Below, piece after piece: positions 8,748 through 18,099 of a DNA stretch of 64,000 bases (the stretch's first letter is position 1; each line of letters starts with the position of its first letter). The DNA comes from Flavobacterium wongokense (GTDB lineage: Bacteria; Bacteroidota; Bacteroidia; Flavobacteriales; Flavobacteriaceae). The notes beneath the pieces are model-generated. The model was not told the origin of the DNA and made no database searches. It saw nothing but the letters and a program-made list of their open reading frames with translations. The translations under genes and the position numbers were made by a program. The DNA is taken from the NCBI RefSeq assembly GCF_021608265.1, contig NZ_JAKIHP010000008.1, forward strand, positions 17,241 through 81,240, given 5' to 3'.

Positions 8748-10487
8748 ATGAAAAAAAATTACGCCTCTATTTTGACATTTCTTATTGCAAATCTAAGCAT
8801 TACTGCTCAAGGTGGTTTTACTAAAATTGTAAACCCTTCAAATCCAATAACAACCTATATGTCTCCCGGAATATATAAAGGCGTTTCATGGGTGGATTTT
8901 GATAACGATAATGATCTGGACTTATTTGCATCGCCAAATTTTTTGTTTAGAAATGATGGAAACGAAATGTTTGCCCAGATCACAAACCCTTTTGATTTTG
9001 AGCCATTGCAGGCTCCCGGTGGTGCATCTTGGGCAGACATTAATAACGATGGGTTTATGGATTGCATTATTTCACAAAATCCAGCGGGAATTTTTTTAGG
9101 AAATAGTGGTGGCACTTTTACAAATATTACTTCCCAATATTCCAGCCTAACCGATTATCCGGCATGGGGTTGCGCTATCGGTAACTGGAACAACGATGCT
9201 TTTCCTGATTTTGTTTTTGTGCATGCTGCCGGATTTCATGGCGCAGGCATTGGACCCTTTCCCTCTAAATTATTTTTAAATACCAGTGCAACAGCAGTAG
9301 CCGAACAAATAACAGGTTATCAGCTAACGGATGAAACGCATCCCTACACCGTACCTTATTGGAGTGATTATGATTTGGATGGCGACATGGATTTATTTGT
9401 TGCCAGTGGACCAGGTGGAACTCCAGGACCTGATTTTTGTTATAAAAACATGAAGATTGAAAACGGTTCAGATACTTTTGAACCTATGACCACCGAGTTG
9501 TTCGCTACTCAACTCCAGGATGGACAATGCTATAACTTTATTGATTTTGATAATGACCAGGATTTAGATTTATGCCTTACAAATTATGGAGGTGCAAGTA
9601 CAAGATTCTATCGGAATTCGGGTGGCGTCTATACCTTGCAAACTACTCCTTTTACCACTCAAACCACTAATCTTGCCAATGATTGGGGTGATTTTGACAA
9701 CGACGGCGACTTGGATGTAATTATTACAAATGATATGTCCAAACCTAAATTTTACAAAAACAATGGCAATGGTACTTTTGCCACTGCCATTAGTTTGGGA
9801 ACAGTAAATAATAGTTCAGGCATCACTAATGGAGATTATGATAATGATGGCGATCTGGATTTATTTGTTAGTGGTGTTGACGCAACGCGGGCATTATATA
9901 AAAATACCTCTGCAGCAACAGGAAATAATTGGATTACCATAAAGTGTGTCGGGACAACATCAAATAAATCTGCACTTGGAACTCTGGTTAAACTAAGGGC
10001 TACGATTAATGGCGTCGATACCTGGCAAATGAGGGAGATTACAGCACAGAATTCATTTCAAAGTCAAAATGATTTAAGGGTTCATTTTGGTTTGGGAAAT
10101 GCTACGACTATCCAAACTTTATCTATCAAATACCCTTCCGGGATATTGGAAACGTTTTCAAACGTTGGCATAAACACGTTTTATTCAAATATTGAAAATT
10201 CTGGAAATTTGCTGGCTGTTGAATCAAATGAAATACAAAAGCCGTTTAGTATCTATCCAAATCCGGCAAAAGGATTTTTAAATATTACTTTTGACGGAAA
10301 TGTTGAGGAACCACTCAAAGTCAGTCTGATAGATATGAAAGGAAAATTGTTGAAAACCATCAATTACCAGATTGAAGGCAATTCAATAAAAATACCGACT
10401 GACGAACTTAATATAGGAACCTATCTAATTAAAATAGAAGGGCAGTCATTTAATTACAGTACAAAATTTATTAAATCGGATAATTAG
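8748..10487 (+). CDS. FG-GAP/VCBS repeat protein with ASPIC/UnbV domain and T9SS sorting domain
   Basis: This is a 579-residue secreted protein. A signal peptide (to about residue 20) is followed by at least six FG-GAP/VCBS blades with Ca-binding D-x-D-x-D loops (DFDNDNDLDLF, DYDLDGDMDLF, DFDNDGDLDVI, DYDNDGDLDLF). An ASPIC/UnbV domain lies at about 395-480 (GTLVKLRATINGVDTWQMRE ... VHFGLG). The C-terminal type A sorting domain includes YPNPAKGFLNITF and GTYLIKIEG. It is expected to fold as a beta-propeller, cross the outer membrane by T9SS and stay on the surface or be released. Its ligand is unknown. The start gives a typical Flavobacterium signal peptide. Confidence 0.9.
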   Translation: MKKNYASILTFLIANLSITAQGGFTKIVNPSNPITTYMSPGIYKGVSWVDFDNDNDLDLFASPNFLFRNDGNEMFAQITNPFDFEPLQAPGGASWADINNDGFMDCIISQNPAGIFLGNSGGTFTNITSQYSSLTDYPAWGCAIGNWNNDAFPDFVFVHAAGFHGAGIGPFPSKLFLNTSATAVAEQITGYQLTDETHPYTVPYWSDYDLDGDMDLFVASGPGGTPGPDFCYKNMKIENGSDTFEPMTTELFATQLQDGQCYNFIDFDNDQDLDLCLTNYGGASTRFYRNSGGVYTLQTTPFTTQTTNLANDWGDFDNDGDLDVIITNDMSKPKFYKNNGNGTFATAISLGTVNNSSGITNGDYDNDGDLDLFVSGVDATRALYKNTSAATGNNWITIKCVGTTSNKSALGTLVKLRATINGVDTWQMREITAQNSFQSQNDLRVHFGLGNATTIQTLSIKYPSGILETFSNVGINTFYSNIENSGNLLAVESNEIQKPFSIYPNPAKGFLNITFDGNVEEPLKVSLIDMKGKLLKTINYQIEGNSIKIPTDELNIGTYLIKIEGQSFNYSTKFIKSDN

Positions 10488-10519
10488 CCTGTCAATAAAA
10501 ATAATAGATATTTAATTTT

Positions 10520-11059
10520 ATGAGCAAATATATTTTATTTTTTGTTATGGCTGTAACTACTCACAGCTTTAGCCAATCTGTGAAAAACACCTCGTATAAA
10601 AATCAGGCTGGTGAACGTGTTTTACGTTTTGAAATGGTAATTCCACTAGATATTAAAAACGCATGGCGCCTTTTTTCTGAAGACAATCAACTTCAAAAAT
10701 GGATTGCTCCAGTATCCCATATTGAGCTAAGGACAGGCGGCTCGATAGTAACCAATTATGACTCTTCAAAAAAACTGACAGACGCTACTTCGATTACTAT
10801 GCCCATCATCAATTTTATAGAAAATGAAATGATTACTCTAAAAGTAAACCTAAATGGGAAGTTTTCCAAGAATACTAGGGATACTGACAGGAACCTGCAG
10901 GAAATTATCCAGTTGAGGAAAATTGATGACAAGCACACGAAAATAATATCATCGATGGTGGGCTTTGGAGATGGGGAAGATTGGGATAAAACCTATTCCT
11001 TCTTTACGAAAGGTAATGAATGGACCTATAACGAATTAATCAGAATCTTTAAAAAATAG
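10520..11059 (+). CDS. Exported SRPBCC (START/AHSA1-like) domain protein
   Basis: A 179-residue protein with a signal peptide (MSKYILFFVMAVTTHSFSQ) and an SRPBCC fold resembling activator-of-Hsp90 or polyketide-cyclase proteins. Segments such as IPLDIKNAWRLFSEDNQLQKWIAP and the C-terminal helix FTKGNEWTYNELIRIF support this. These domains form a hydrophobic ligand pocket. Export is unusual, since most relatives are cytosolic. It lies 32 bp after the FG-GAP gene in the same direction and may be cotranscribed. The ligand is unknown. Confidence 0.7.
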   Translation: MSKYILFFVMAVTTHSFSQSVKNTSYKNQAGERVLRFEMVIPLDIKNAWRLFSEDNQLQKWIAPVSHIELRTGGSIVTNYDSSKKLTDATSITMPIINFIENEMITLKVNLNGKFSKNTRDTDRNLQEIIQLRKIDDKHTKIISSMVGFGDGEDWDKTYSFFTKGNEWTYNELIRIFKK

Positions 11060-11109
11060 TTGGACGCTGTAATGCACCAAAACTGAAATTCCAAATAGAA
11101 AACAGTAGT

Positions 11110-11499
11110 ATGAAAATAATTTACCAAGTGGAAGATACACTGAATCCTAAAGAATTTAAAGATATCCTAAACCGAAGCACGCTTGGCGAACGCAGGCCAA
11201 TTTACAATGACGAACGGATTGAAAAAATGTGCACGTATGCCAATTTAATAGTTACGGCCAGGCTGGAAGGAAAGCTCATAGGAATTTCAAGGTCATTAAC
11301 CGACTTCGCTTTTTGTACTTACCTTTCAGATCTTGCTGTTGATAAGGATTTTCAACATAAAGGCATTGGCAGGAAATTGATTGAATTTACAAAAAACAAA
11401 AGTCCTGAAGCGATGCTTATTTTGTTGTCTGCTCCGGCAGCTGTAACATATTATCCAAAAATAGGAATGAAACATTTTGAACAATGCTATATTTTATAA
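11110..11499 (+). CDS. GNAT family N-acetyltransferase
   Basis: A 129-residue single-domain enzyme with the GNAT acetyl-CoA loop: LSDLAVDKDFQHKGIGRKLIEF carries the Q/RxxGxG/A signature (QHKGIG). It transfers an acetyl group from acetyl-CoA to an amine; the substrate cannot be deduced. It stands 50 bp downstream of the SRPBCC gene, same strand, and converges on ribB. Confidence 0.85.
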   Translation: MKIIYQVEDTLNPKEFKDILNRSTLGERRPIYNDERIEKMCTYANLIVTARLEGKLIGISRSLTDFAFCTYLSDLAVDKDFQHKGIGRKLIEFTKNKSPEAMLILLSAPAAVTYYPKIGMKHFEQCYIL

Positions 11500-11555
11500 A
11501 CGACAAAAGAAGATCAATAATCCTGTCCTGTATTTGCCTAACATAGCTACTTTAC

Positions 11556-12689
11556 TTAATACCTTACGTACTCAATAATCTCCAATCCGTAGCCAATCAT
11601 ACCTACACGTTTGGTTTGGGTAGTATTCGAAATCAGTCGTATTTTGGAAATGTCAATATCGTGCAGGATTTGGGCTCCAATACCAAAATCCTTAACATCC
11701 ATCTTGATTTGCGGCACTTTATGAATGCCTTCAGCCTGTAAATGTTTCAATTCGGTTAAGCGGTTCAGCAAATCGGAGGAATCTACTTCCTGATTGATAA
11801 AAAGAACGGCACCTTTTTCTTCCTTAATGATGCGGTTGAAAACATCATCCAGTTTTTTATCCATTGCCATGGCTAAAGTATTCAGGATATCATTATTGGC
11901 CTGGGTTGAATTAATCCGGGTCAGCACTGGGTCTCCTAAATTCCAGCTTCCTTTGGTCAATGCCAAATGGACTTGTTTGTTGGTAGTTTGTTGGTATGCA
12001 CGCAAACGAAAAGTCCCAAAACGGGTTTCTATTTCAAAATCATCTTTTTTCACAATAAGGCTGTCGTGCTGCATTCTGTAGGCTACCAAATCTTCAATTG
12101 AAACCAATTTCAAATCAAATTTTTTGGCCACTTTTACCAATTCAGGCAAACGCGCCATAGAACCATCTTCATTCATAATTTCTACAATTACACCTGCAGG
12201 TTTAAAACCGGCTAATCGGGCAAAATCAATTGCAGCTTCGGTATGTCCTGTTCTACGCAATACGCCGCCTTGTTTTGCAATCAGTGGGAAAATATGTCCA
12301 GGTCTAGCCAAATCGTAAGGTTTCGTATCTTCATTCATTAAGGCCAATATCGTTTTCGCACGGTCTGATGCTGATATTCCTGTTGTAACACCATTTCCTT
12401 TCAAATCAACAGAAACCGTAAAGGCAGTTTCCATGTGGTCGGTGTTGTTCTTTACCATGGAATGCAGTTCCAATTCCACACAACGCTTCTCCGTCAATGG
12501 CGCACAGATTAATCCTTTACCGTGCGTAGCCATGAAGTTAATCATTTCCGGGGTTACCTTTTCGGCTGCAGCCAAAAAATCACCCTCATTTTCACGGTCT
12601 TCATCATCTACTACAATGATGATTTTGCCTTGGCGAATGTCTTCGATGGCTTCCTCTATGGTATTGAGATGTATTTTCATTGTACTCAT
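11556..12689 (-). CDS. ribB: 3,4-dihydroxy-2-butanone 4-phosphate synthase with degenerate GTP cyclohydrolase II domain
   Basis: Residues 1-200 are a canonical RibB domain (VVDDEDRENEGDFL with the acidic metal-binding residues, GLICAPL, RTGHTEAAIDFARLAG). It converts ribulose 5-phosphate to dihydroxybutanone phosphate for riboflavin synthesis. The C-terminal part (about 210-375) has the RibA/GTP cyclohydrolase II fold (ETRFGTFRLRAYQ ... NTTQTKRVGMIGYGLEI). It lacks the HSECLTGD and RCDCG motifs and contains no cysteine, so it cannot bind the catalytic zinc. A separate RibA is expected elsewhere. ATG at 12689 is preferred; it follows the stop of the LptF-like gene by one base. This is the last gene of the minus-strand run. 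Confidence 0.9.
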   Translation of the reverse strand: MSTMKIHLNTIEEAIEDIRQGKIIIVVDDEDRENEGDFLAAAEKVTPEMINFMATHGKGLICAPLTEKRCVELELHSMVKNNTDHMETAFTVSVDLKGNGVTTGISASDRAKTILALMNEDTKPYDLARPGHIFPLIAKQGGVLRRTGHTEAAIDFARLAGFKPAGVIVEIMNEDGSMARLPELVKVAKKFDLKLVSIEDLVAYRMQHDSLIVKKDDFEIETRFGTFRLRAYQQTTNKQVHLALTKGSWNLGDPVLTRINSTQANNDILNTLAMAMDKKLDDVFNRIIKEEKGAVLFINQEVDSSDLLNRLTELKHLQAEGIHKVPQIKMDVKDFGIGAQILHDIDISKIRLISNTTQTKRVGMIGYGLEIIEYVRY

Positions 12690-12690
12690 T

Positions 12691-14547
12691 TTATGCATGG
12701 GATTCGAATTGGATTTCCTTTAAATAACTTCTGTTATATAAATAGAAAAGTGGATAAAATGGAAAAGCTGCAAGTAATACAGTGATGGTATTTAAATCAG
12801 CTTTTCCGATAGAATGTAATATCGTTTGTGCTTTGTATAATGCAAAATAGAAAACAAGAGCAATGCCAATGGCAACAATCATCATAACTGTGTTATCTAA
12901 CTGGCCGGTTAGGGCAAGAAGTAATAACAGCACATAGCCAATAAAGGCAAACAGGCTGAATTTATGGTGTTGTTGTGCAATGGTTTTTATTTCGGCAGCA
13001 TCTATTTTTTGTTTTTTCGGGGCTGTTTTTTTAGGTGTCTTTGATGCTTTTTTCTCAAGCGTTTTTACTTCATCCTTTAAGTCAAAGCTACCCGTTGTTG
13101 GAACAGATTCGGTTGCCAGTTCTTCCTCTTCTTTTGGAAAGAAACGAGTGAAGATATTGGTAAACCAACTAAAATCAAAGGTAAATCCTTTATCATCGGT
13201 GGCTTTCTTGGTGAGTATGATTGCCAAGGGTGCCAATACAAATGACGACATCCAACAGCCCAGGAATGGTGTGATTTCGTCCTGTTGTGCTACTTTTTTC
13301 CCGAACGTATTGATGAAATGGAAAATGATGAAAATCAATATCGCAAATACGATAGGAAGTCCCAAACCTCCTTTTCGGATAATGGCTCCCAAAGGCGCCC
13401 CGATAAAGAACATAAGCAAACAGGAAAAAGCAATCACAAACTTGTCGTAAAGCGCAATCCAGTGTTGGCTGATGTTCTTTTCCTTGTCTTCGAGTTCAAA
13501 TTTCGAACTGTCGAGAGAAAAATTAACAGCATCAATATTACCACTTGCTACACGAAGTATCTGCATTTTATCGCTATCTGAAAAACCTTGTAACAGGTTA
13601 GAGGCATTAAGCGTATTTGGACTTACTGTTGCCGGATTGACCGTTGGCGAAATTGAAGAACGCAATGTCAGGTTATCAGCCATGGAAACGATGTCCTTGT
13701 TGTAATTTTTTTGTAAGGAATCCAGCGTGTACGAAAGTTCACCAACGGTAAGCATCGTATTGGTATTGGTAATCTGCGCTTCATCCATGTTGGCACTGTT
13801 CAATTTGGATAAATCAATATTGATGACATATCGCTTGAACTCACTTTTGGCAAACGGAACCTTGTTTCGGTCTTCGAATTTTTTTGGAGTGATATCCTCG
13901 TAATAATTACCATCTTTCAGGACCAGCTTCAGGATATTGGAGCTTTCGCTGCTGATCAGTTCTCCTTTTTTAGCTTTGATTACGGTATTGGCACCAGCTC
14001 CCTGGGTTGATAATTGGTGAATGGTAACACCGCTAAGGTATTTGCCGTTTTCTCCCGATTTTTTTTCAACCTTGATATTGTAGCTTCCAACCTGGCTAAA
14101 CTGCCCTTCGGCGATTGCCATGGCAGGTTTTACCTGAGCTATGTTTCTCCGAAAGTTGACAAACTTATATTCGGCATACGGAATGACATTGTTGGCAAAT
14201 GCAAAAGCAACCAAGCTCAGCAGAACAATAAAATAGATTTGGCTGCGCATCGCCCGCTGCAATGATATTCCTGAAGATTTCATTGCGGCAAACTCGTAGT
14301 TTTCCGCAAAACTTCCGAAAGTCATGATGGATGCCAATAAAACGGATAATGGTAAAACAAGCGGAATAATGCTTGGCATTTTGAAAAGTAAAAACTTAAC
14401 GATCATTAAGACATCTAAGTCTTTACCGGCTAATTCAGAAATGAAGAGCCATACAACCTGAAGTACGAATATGAAAAACAGAATTACAAATACCGTAGCA
14501 AATGTAATAAGGAAGGATTTTAATAAGTACTTGTCAAGTATTTTCAC
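12691..14547 (-). CDS. LptF/LptG (YjgP/YjgQ) family LPS-export permease
   Basis: The protein has 618 residues. N-terminal helices (MKILDKYLLKSFLITFATVFV, then two more by residue 120) carry the family pattern of a conserved coupling loop ENYEFAAMKSSGISL. A large periplasmic domain (about 120-345) is followed by three membrane helices, a charged cytoplasmic segment rich in K/E (about 470-525) and two extra C-terminal helices. LptF/G work with LptB to extract lipopolysaccharide from the inner membrane. The C-terminal extension makes it longer than the enterobacterial proteins (about 360). It lies 6 bp after the LolA-like gene and one base before ribB. Confidence 0.88.
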   Translation of the reverse strand: MKILDKYLLKSFLITFATVFVILFFIFVLQVVWLFISELAGKDLDVLMIVKFLLFKMPSIIPLVLPLSVLLASIMTFGSFAENYEFAAMKSSGISLQRAMRSQIYFIVLLSLVAFAFANNVIPYAEYKFVNFRRNIAQVKPAMAIAEGQFSQVGSYNIKVEKKSGENGKYLSGVTIHQLSTQGAGANTVIKAKKGELISSESSNILKLVLKDGNYYEDITPKKFEDRNKVPFAKSEFKRYVINIDLSKLNSANMDEAQITNTNTMLTVGELSYTLDSLQKNYNKDIVSMADNLTLRSSISPTVNPATVSPNTLNASNLLQGFSDSDKMQILRVASGNIDAVNFSLDSSKFELEDKEKNISQHWIALYDKFVIAFSCLLMFFIGAPLGAIIRKGGLGLPIVFAILIFIIFHFINTFGKKVAQQDEITPFLGCWMSSFVLAPLAIILTKKATDDKGFTFDFSWFTNIFTRFFPKEEEELATESVPTTGSFDLKDEVKTLEKKASKTPKKTAPKKQKIDAAEIKTIAQQHHKFSLFAFIGYVLLLLLALTGQLDNTVMMIVAIGIALVFYFALYKAQTILHSIGKADLNTITVLLAAFPFYPLFYLYNRSYLKEIQFESHA

Positions 14548-14553
14548 CCGGGA

Positions 14554-15195
14554 TTAATCTAGTTTATTGATGTAGTAATTTGGATATTTACTAGCTACAA
14601 AGGTAAACTGATTTTTTGATAATGGCTGATTGGTTTTAAAAGAATTAACAGTTAACGTAGTTCTGGTTCCGTTTTTCCCCATTTCAATAACATTGTAGAT
14701 GTTTTTGGTTTGGGAATCGATGCCTAATAAAATCTCTTTTCGCTGATCTTTGGCATTGGTTGGAATCAGTTTGATGTACTGTATTTTTCGACCTTTTACG
14801 TCTTGTAGGATGTCCCAGCTAAATTTATAGCCGCTGTTAAAGAAAGTCAGCATTTTAGAAGGGGTAATCGCTTTTTCATCATTGTCACTCAAGCTTGAAA
14901 CTGTAACTTCTTCATCTTCCGGGACAATGGTATAGCTTTTTTTGCCATCAAATATTTTGGTAACACCCATAAAATTCAGCACATATTTGTTGCCCTGGAT
15001 AATTACATTTCCTTTACTTTCCTTATTGATGTTTTCCTTGTTGTTGGTAAGGGTATATTTGAAATCAATGGTAATATTATTGTACGACTTGATTTTAGCC
15101 GTTACCTGATCTAATAAGTCTTTTGCTTTTTTATCTTGCGCATTAGCAGTAATGGTTACTAAAAATAAGATAGCAATCGAAAGTATTTTGTTCAT
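14554..15195 (-). CDS. Outer-membrane lipoprotein carrier (LolA-like)
   Basis: A periplasmic protein of about 213 residues with a signal peptide (MNKILSIAILFLVTITANAQ) and a LolA-type half-barrel (ITIDFKYTLTNNKENINKESKG; TKIFDGKKSYTIVPEDEEV). LolA ferries lipoproteins from the LolCDE exporter to the outer membrane. The frame opens at 15216 inside ftsK, but the ATG at 15195 starts one base after the ftsK stop and begins a clean signal peptide, so it is preferred. ftsK, lolA, lptF/G and ribB form a tight operon-like run that links cell division with envelope assembly. Confidence 0.87.
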   Translation of the reverse strand: MNKILSIAILFLVTITANAQDKKAKDLLDQVTAKIKSYNNITIDFKYTLTNNKENINKESKGNVIIQGNKYVLNFMGVTKIFDGKKSYTIVPEDEEVTVSSLSDNDEKAITPSKMLTFFNSGYKFSWDILQDVKGRKIQYIKLIPTNAKDQRKEILLGIDSQTKNIYNVIEMGKNGTRTTLTVNSFKTNQPLSKNQFTFVASKYPNYYINKLD

Positions 15196-15196
15196 T

Positions 15197-17671
15197 TTAT
15201 GCATTGTTTTGTTCATTCGTAAAAAATTGATCTAATGAAGCCAGGTCGGGAATGTTTACACTTCTGGCTTTGCTTCCTTCAAACGGGCCTACAATTCCGG
15301 CTGCCTCCAATTGGTCAATCAATCTTCCGGCGCGGTTATAGCCAAGTTTCAGCTTCCTTTGCAATAATGATGCCGAACCTTGCTGGGCTGTCACAATTAT
15401 CTCGGCTGCTTCCCTAAACATACTGTCTCTTTCGGAAATATCAAACTCAAGGTTAGGGCCGCTTCCCTCTTCTCCAACATATTCCGGTAAAAGATAAGCG
15501 CTTGCATAGGCTTTTTGCCCACCAATATAATCTACAATTCTTTCTACTTCAGGCGTGTCTACAAAAGCACATTGTACACGAACCAAATCATTTCCGTTGG
15601 AATACAATAAATCCCCACGTCCAATCAACTGGTCTGCACCCTGTGTATCCAAAATGGTTCTTGAGTCAATTTTGGAAGTAACCCTGAACGCAATACGTGC
15701 CGGGAAATTCGCCTTGATGATACCCGTAATAACATTCACCGATGGCCTTTGGGTAGCAATAATCAAATGGATTCCAATGGCACGGGCTAGCTGAGCCAGA
15801 CGCGCAATCGGAGTTTCCACTTCCTTTCCTGCGGTCATAATCAAATCGGCAAACTCATCGACAACCAAAACTATATAAGGTAAAAATCGGTGTCCGTTTT
15901 CCGGATTTAATTTTCTTGCTTTGAATTTTTCATTATATTCCTTAATATTCCTCACCATTGCATCCTTTAATAAGGAATAACGATTATCCATTTCTACGCA
16001 AAGCGAATTGAGCGTGTTGATTACTTTGGTATTGTCGGTAATGATTGCATCTTCCACATCCGGAAGTTTTGCCAGGTAATGACGTTCAATCTTATTGAAA
16101 AGCGTAAGTTCCACTTTCTTTGGATCTACCAAAACAAACTTAACTTCCGCCGGATGTTTTTTGTATAAAAGCGAAGTTAGGACGGCATTCAATCCAACTG
16201 ATTTTCCCTGTCCTGTTGCTCCGGCCATTAAAAGGTGGGGCATTTTTGCCAAATCGACCACAAAGGTTTCATTCGAGATGGTTTTCCCTAAAGCAATTGG
16301 CAGTTCCATTTCAGCTTCCTGGAATCTTGCCGAAGCGATGACCGTTTTCATTGGAACCATTGTTGGGTTCTTGTTTGGAACCTCAATACCAATAGTACCT
16401 TTTCCCGGAATTGGCGCAATGATACGGATTCCTAAAGCTGCCAGTGAAAGTGCAATATCGTCTTCAAGGCTTTTGATTTTTGAAATACGGATTCCTGCTT
16501 CGGGAACAATTTCATAAAGCGTTACCGATGGACCAACGGTCGCTTTAATTTGGGCGATATCAATCTTGTAGTTTTTCAATGTTTCTACAATCCTGTTTTT
16601 GTTTTCCTCAAGCTCTTCCTGATTGATGGTAATACCAACAGAAGTATATTCCTTTAATAAATCAATGGTTGGGAATTTGTAGTTGGATAATTCCAATGTA
16701 GGGTCGAATTCACCAAAATCCGCTACCAATTTTGCTGCAAGGTTTTCTTCGATAATGTCTTCATCCTGAGCCTGCTCTATGACAAATGCCTCGTCATTGG
16801 TTTCAATAATATGTTTTACAGGTTCTGCGATGGGTTCGGGAGTCGGTTCAACCGTTTTTAAGGTAGGCTCCATATTGATTTCGGAAGCACTCGAAATAGT
16901 TGGTTTTAAAGCATCCTTATTGATTTCAAACTGGGAAGGCTTTAAAGTTGGTTCTTCCAATTCCTCTTCTTCGCCTTCTTCCTTTACAGCAAATTCCTCA
17001 AGGTTATAATCGGTTCCTTTGTCGGCAGTAGCCAACGAATCGATATCCTCCTTGATGTCCTGATGTTTCTTTTCGAAGAAGGTCTTAATGGCATCGGGAG
17101 ATATCTTTATTTTGAATATCAGATAGATTACAATTGCAAAGACAATTCCAAGCAGCGTTCCGATTTTGCCAATATAATCCTGGATGAACTGATTCATTTC
17201 ATAACCAACGGTTCCTCCTAATTCAGGAAGGGAAGTAGCAAAAAAACCAAAGGTTATCGATAAAACGATAATGGCAAACAAATCCCAAAACCAGGTATTC
17301 TTGAGTTTTTTAACCGGCAGGTCCAACAGTAAAAAGGCACCGCTCAAAAAGAACAATTTGACAAAAAGGAAAGAGGCAATTCCGAAACCGCGGTAAATGA
17401 ATAAATCGGAAATGTAAGCTCCAAATTTGCCCAGCCAGTTTTCTACAGGGACATTCCTGTCGGTAATCGCATCAACAGCACTTTGGTCGGCCTGGCCATA
17501 GCCAACGCCATTTCCGGAAACAAAAAAGGAAATGAAGGATACCAAAAAAGCAATGGAAAGCAACACTAAAAGAAACCCAAACAGCATTCGGTATTGCTTT
17601 TTGGTCTTTAAAATTTTAATCTCCGATTGTGGATCTTTTTCCTTAGTTTCTTTCTTTACTGTTTTTGCCAT
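15197..17671 (-). CDS. ftsK: DNA translocase FtsK
   Basis: The 824-residue protein has four membrane helices in the first 200 residues and a short acidic linker rich in E/P (about 215-320). The translocase core carries Walker A GATGQGKS, Walker B IVLVVDEFAD and the segment ARLAQLARAIGIHLIIATQRP. The C-terminal gamma winged helix is KLKLGYNRAGRLIDQLEAAGIVGP. FtsK pumps chromosomal DNA at the septum and directs XerCD dimer resolution. The linker is far shorter than in Escherichia coli. It is the first gene of the ftsK-lolA-lptF/G-ribB run. Confidence 0.96.
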   Translation of the reverse strand: MAKTVKKETKEKDPQSEIKILKTKKQYRMLFGFLLVLLSIAFLVSFISFFVSGNGVGYGQADQSAVDAITDRNVPVENWLGKFGAYISDLFIYRGFGIASFLFVKLFFLSGAFLLLDLPVKKLKNTWFWDLFAIIVLSITFGFFATSLPELGGTVGYEMNQFIQDYIGKIGTLLGIVFAIVIYLIFKIKISPDAIKTFFEKKHQDIKEDIDSLATADKGTDYNLEEFAVKEEGEEEELEEPTLKPSQFEINKDALKPTISSASEINMEPTLKTVEPTPEPIAEPVKHIIETNDEAFVIEQAQDEDIIEENLAAKLVADFGEFDPTLELSNYKFPTIDLLKEYTSVGITINQEELEENKNRIVETLKNYKIDIAQIKATVGPSVTLYEIVPEAGIRISKIKSLEDDIALSLAALGIRIIAPIPGKGTIGIEVPNKNPTMVPMKTVIASARFQEAEMELPIALGKTISNETFVVDLAKMPHLLMAGATGQGKSVGLNAVLTSLLYKKHPAEVKFVLVDPKKVELTLFNKIERHYLAKLPDVEDAIITDNTKVINTLNSLCVEMDNRYSLLKDAMVRNIKEYNEKFKARKLNPENGHRFLPYIVLVVDEFADLIMTAGKEVETPIARLAQLARAIGIHLIIATQRPSVNVITGIIKANFPARIAFRVTSKIDSRTILDTQGADQLIGRGDLLYSNGNDLVRVQCAFVDTPEVERIVDYIGGQKAYASAYLLPEYVGEEGSGPNLEFDISERDSMFREAAEIIVTAQQGSASLLQRKLKLGYNRAGRLIDQLEAAGIVGPFEGSKARSVNIPDLASLDQFFTNEQNNA

Positions 17672-17714
17672 TGGTGATTTATAACGCTATAAAAATAGAA
17701 ATTTAATCGAATGA

Positions 17715-18089
17715 TTAAAGAAATTTAGGAACATAAATTAATAATCCGACCGCAATGGCAGCCATAGCAGCAAACATAACGGCACCAGCGGCAATATCCT
17801 TGATGAAGCCAATTCTGCTGTGGAATTCAGGATGGATGAAATCGGCAATTTTTTCAACGGCGGTATTTAAAGCTTCGATGCTCAATACCAAACCAAAGGC
17901 CAAAATCTGCATCATCCATTCTTCCCTTGAGATATGGAAATAGAATCCGGCAATGATCATTATCATAGCCAAAGAGGACTGAACCATCACGCTGTGCTCA
18001 GTAGTTATCAGTTTGATGGCACCTTTTACCGCAAAGCCAACGCTTTTCATACGGCCCTTAATAAAGGAGTTGTCTTTTTCGAATTCCAT
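17715..18089 (-). CDS. dgkA: Diacylglycerol kinase family protein (DgkA type)
   Basis: A small integral membrane protein of 124 residues with three or four hydrophobic helices and the family signature EALNTAVEKIADF, followed by IKDIAAGAVM. DgkA-type kinases phosphorylate diacylglycerol, or undecaprenol in Gram-positives, using ATP; the lipid substrate here is not settled by sequence. It lies 43 bp before ftsK and 10 bp after tpx on the same strand. Confidence 0.88.
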   Translation of the reverse strand: MEFEKDNSFIKGRMKSVGFAVKGAIKLITTEHSVMVQSSLAMIMIIAGFYFHISREEWMMQILAFGLVLSIEALNTAVEKIADFIHPEFHSRIGFIKDIAAGAVMFAAMAAIAVGLLIYVPKFL

Positions 18090-18099
18090 ATTTAATGTA

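Noticed and set aside
11556..12689. Bifunctional RibBA annotation
   Set aside because: The GTP cyclohydrolase half lacks every zinc-binding cysteine, so only the RibB activity is supported.
12690..12760. FMN riboswitch upstream of ribB
   Set aside because: ribB starts one base after the upstream gene; there is no leader in which a riboswitch could fold.
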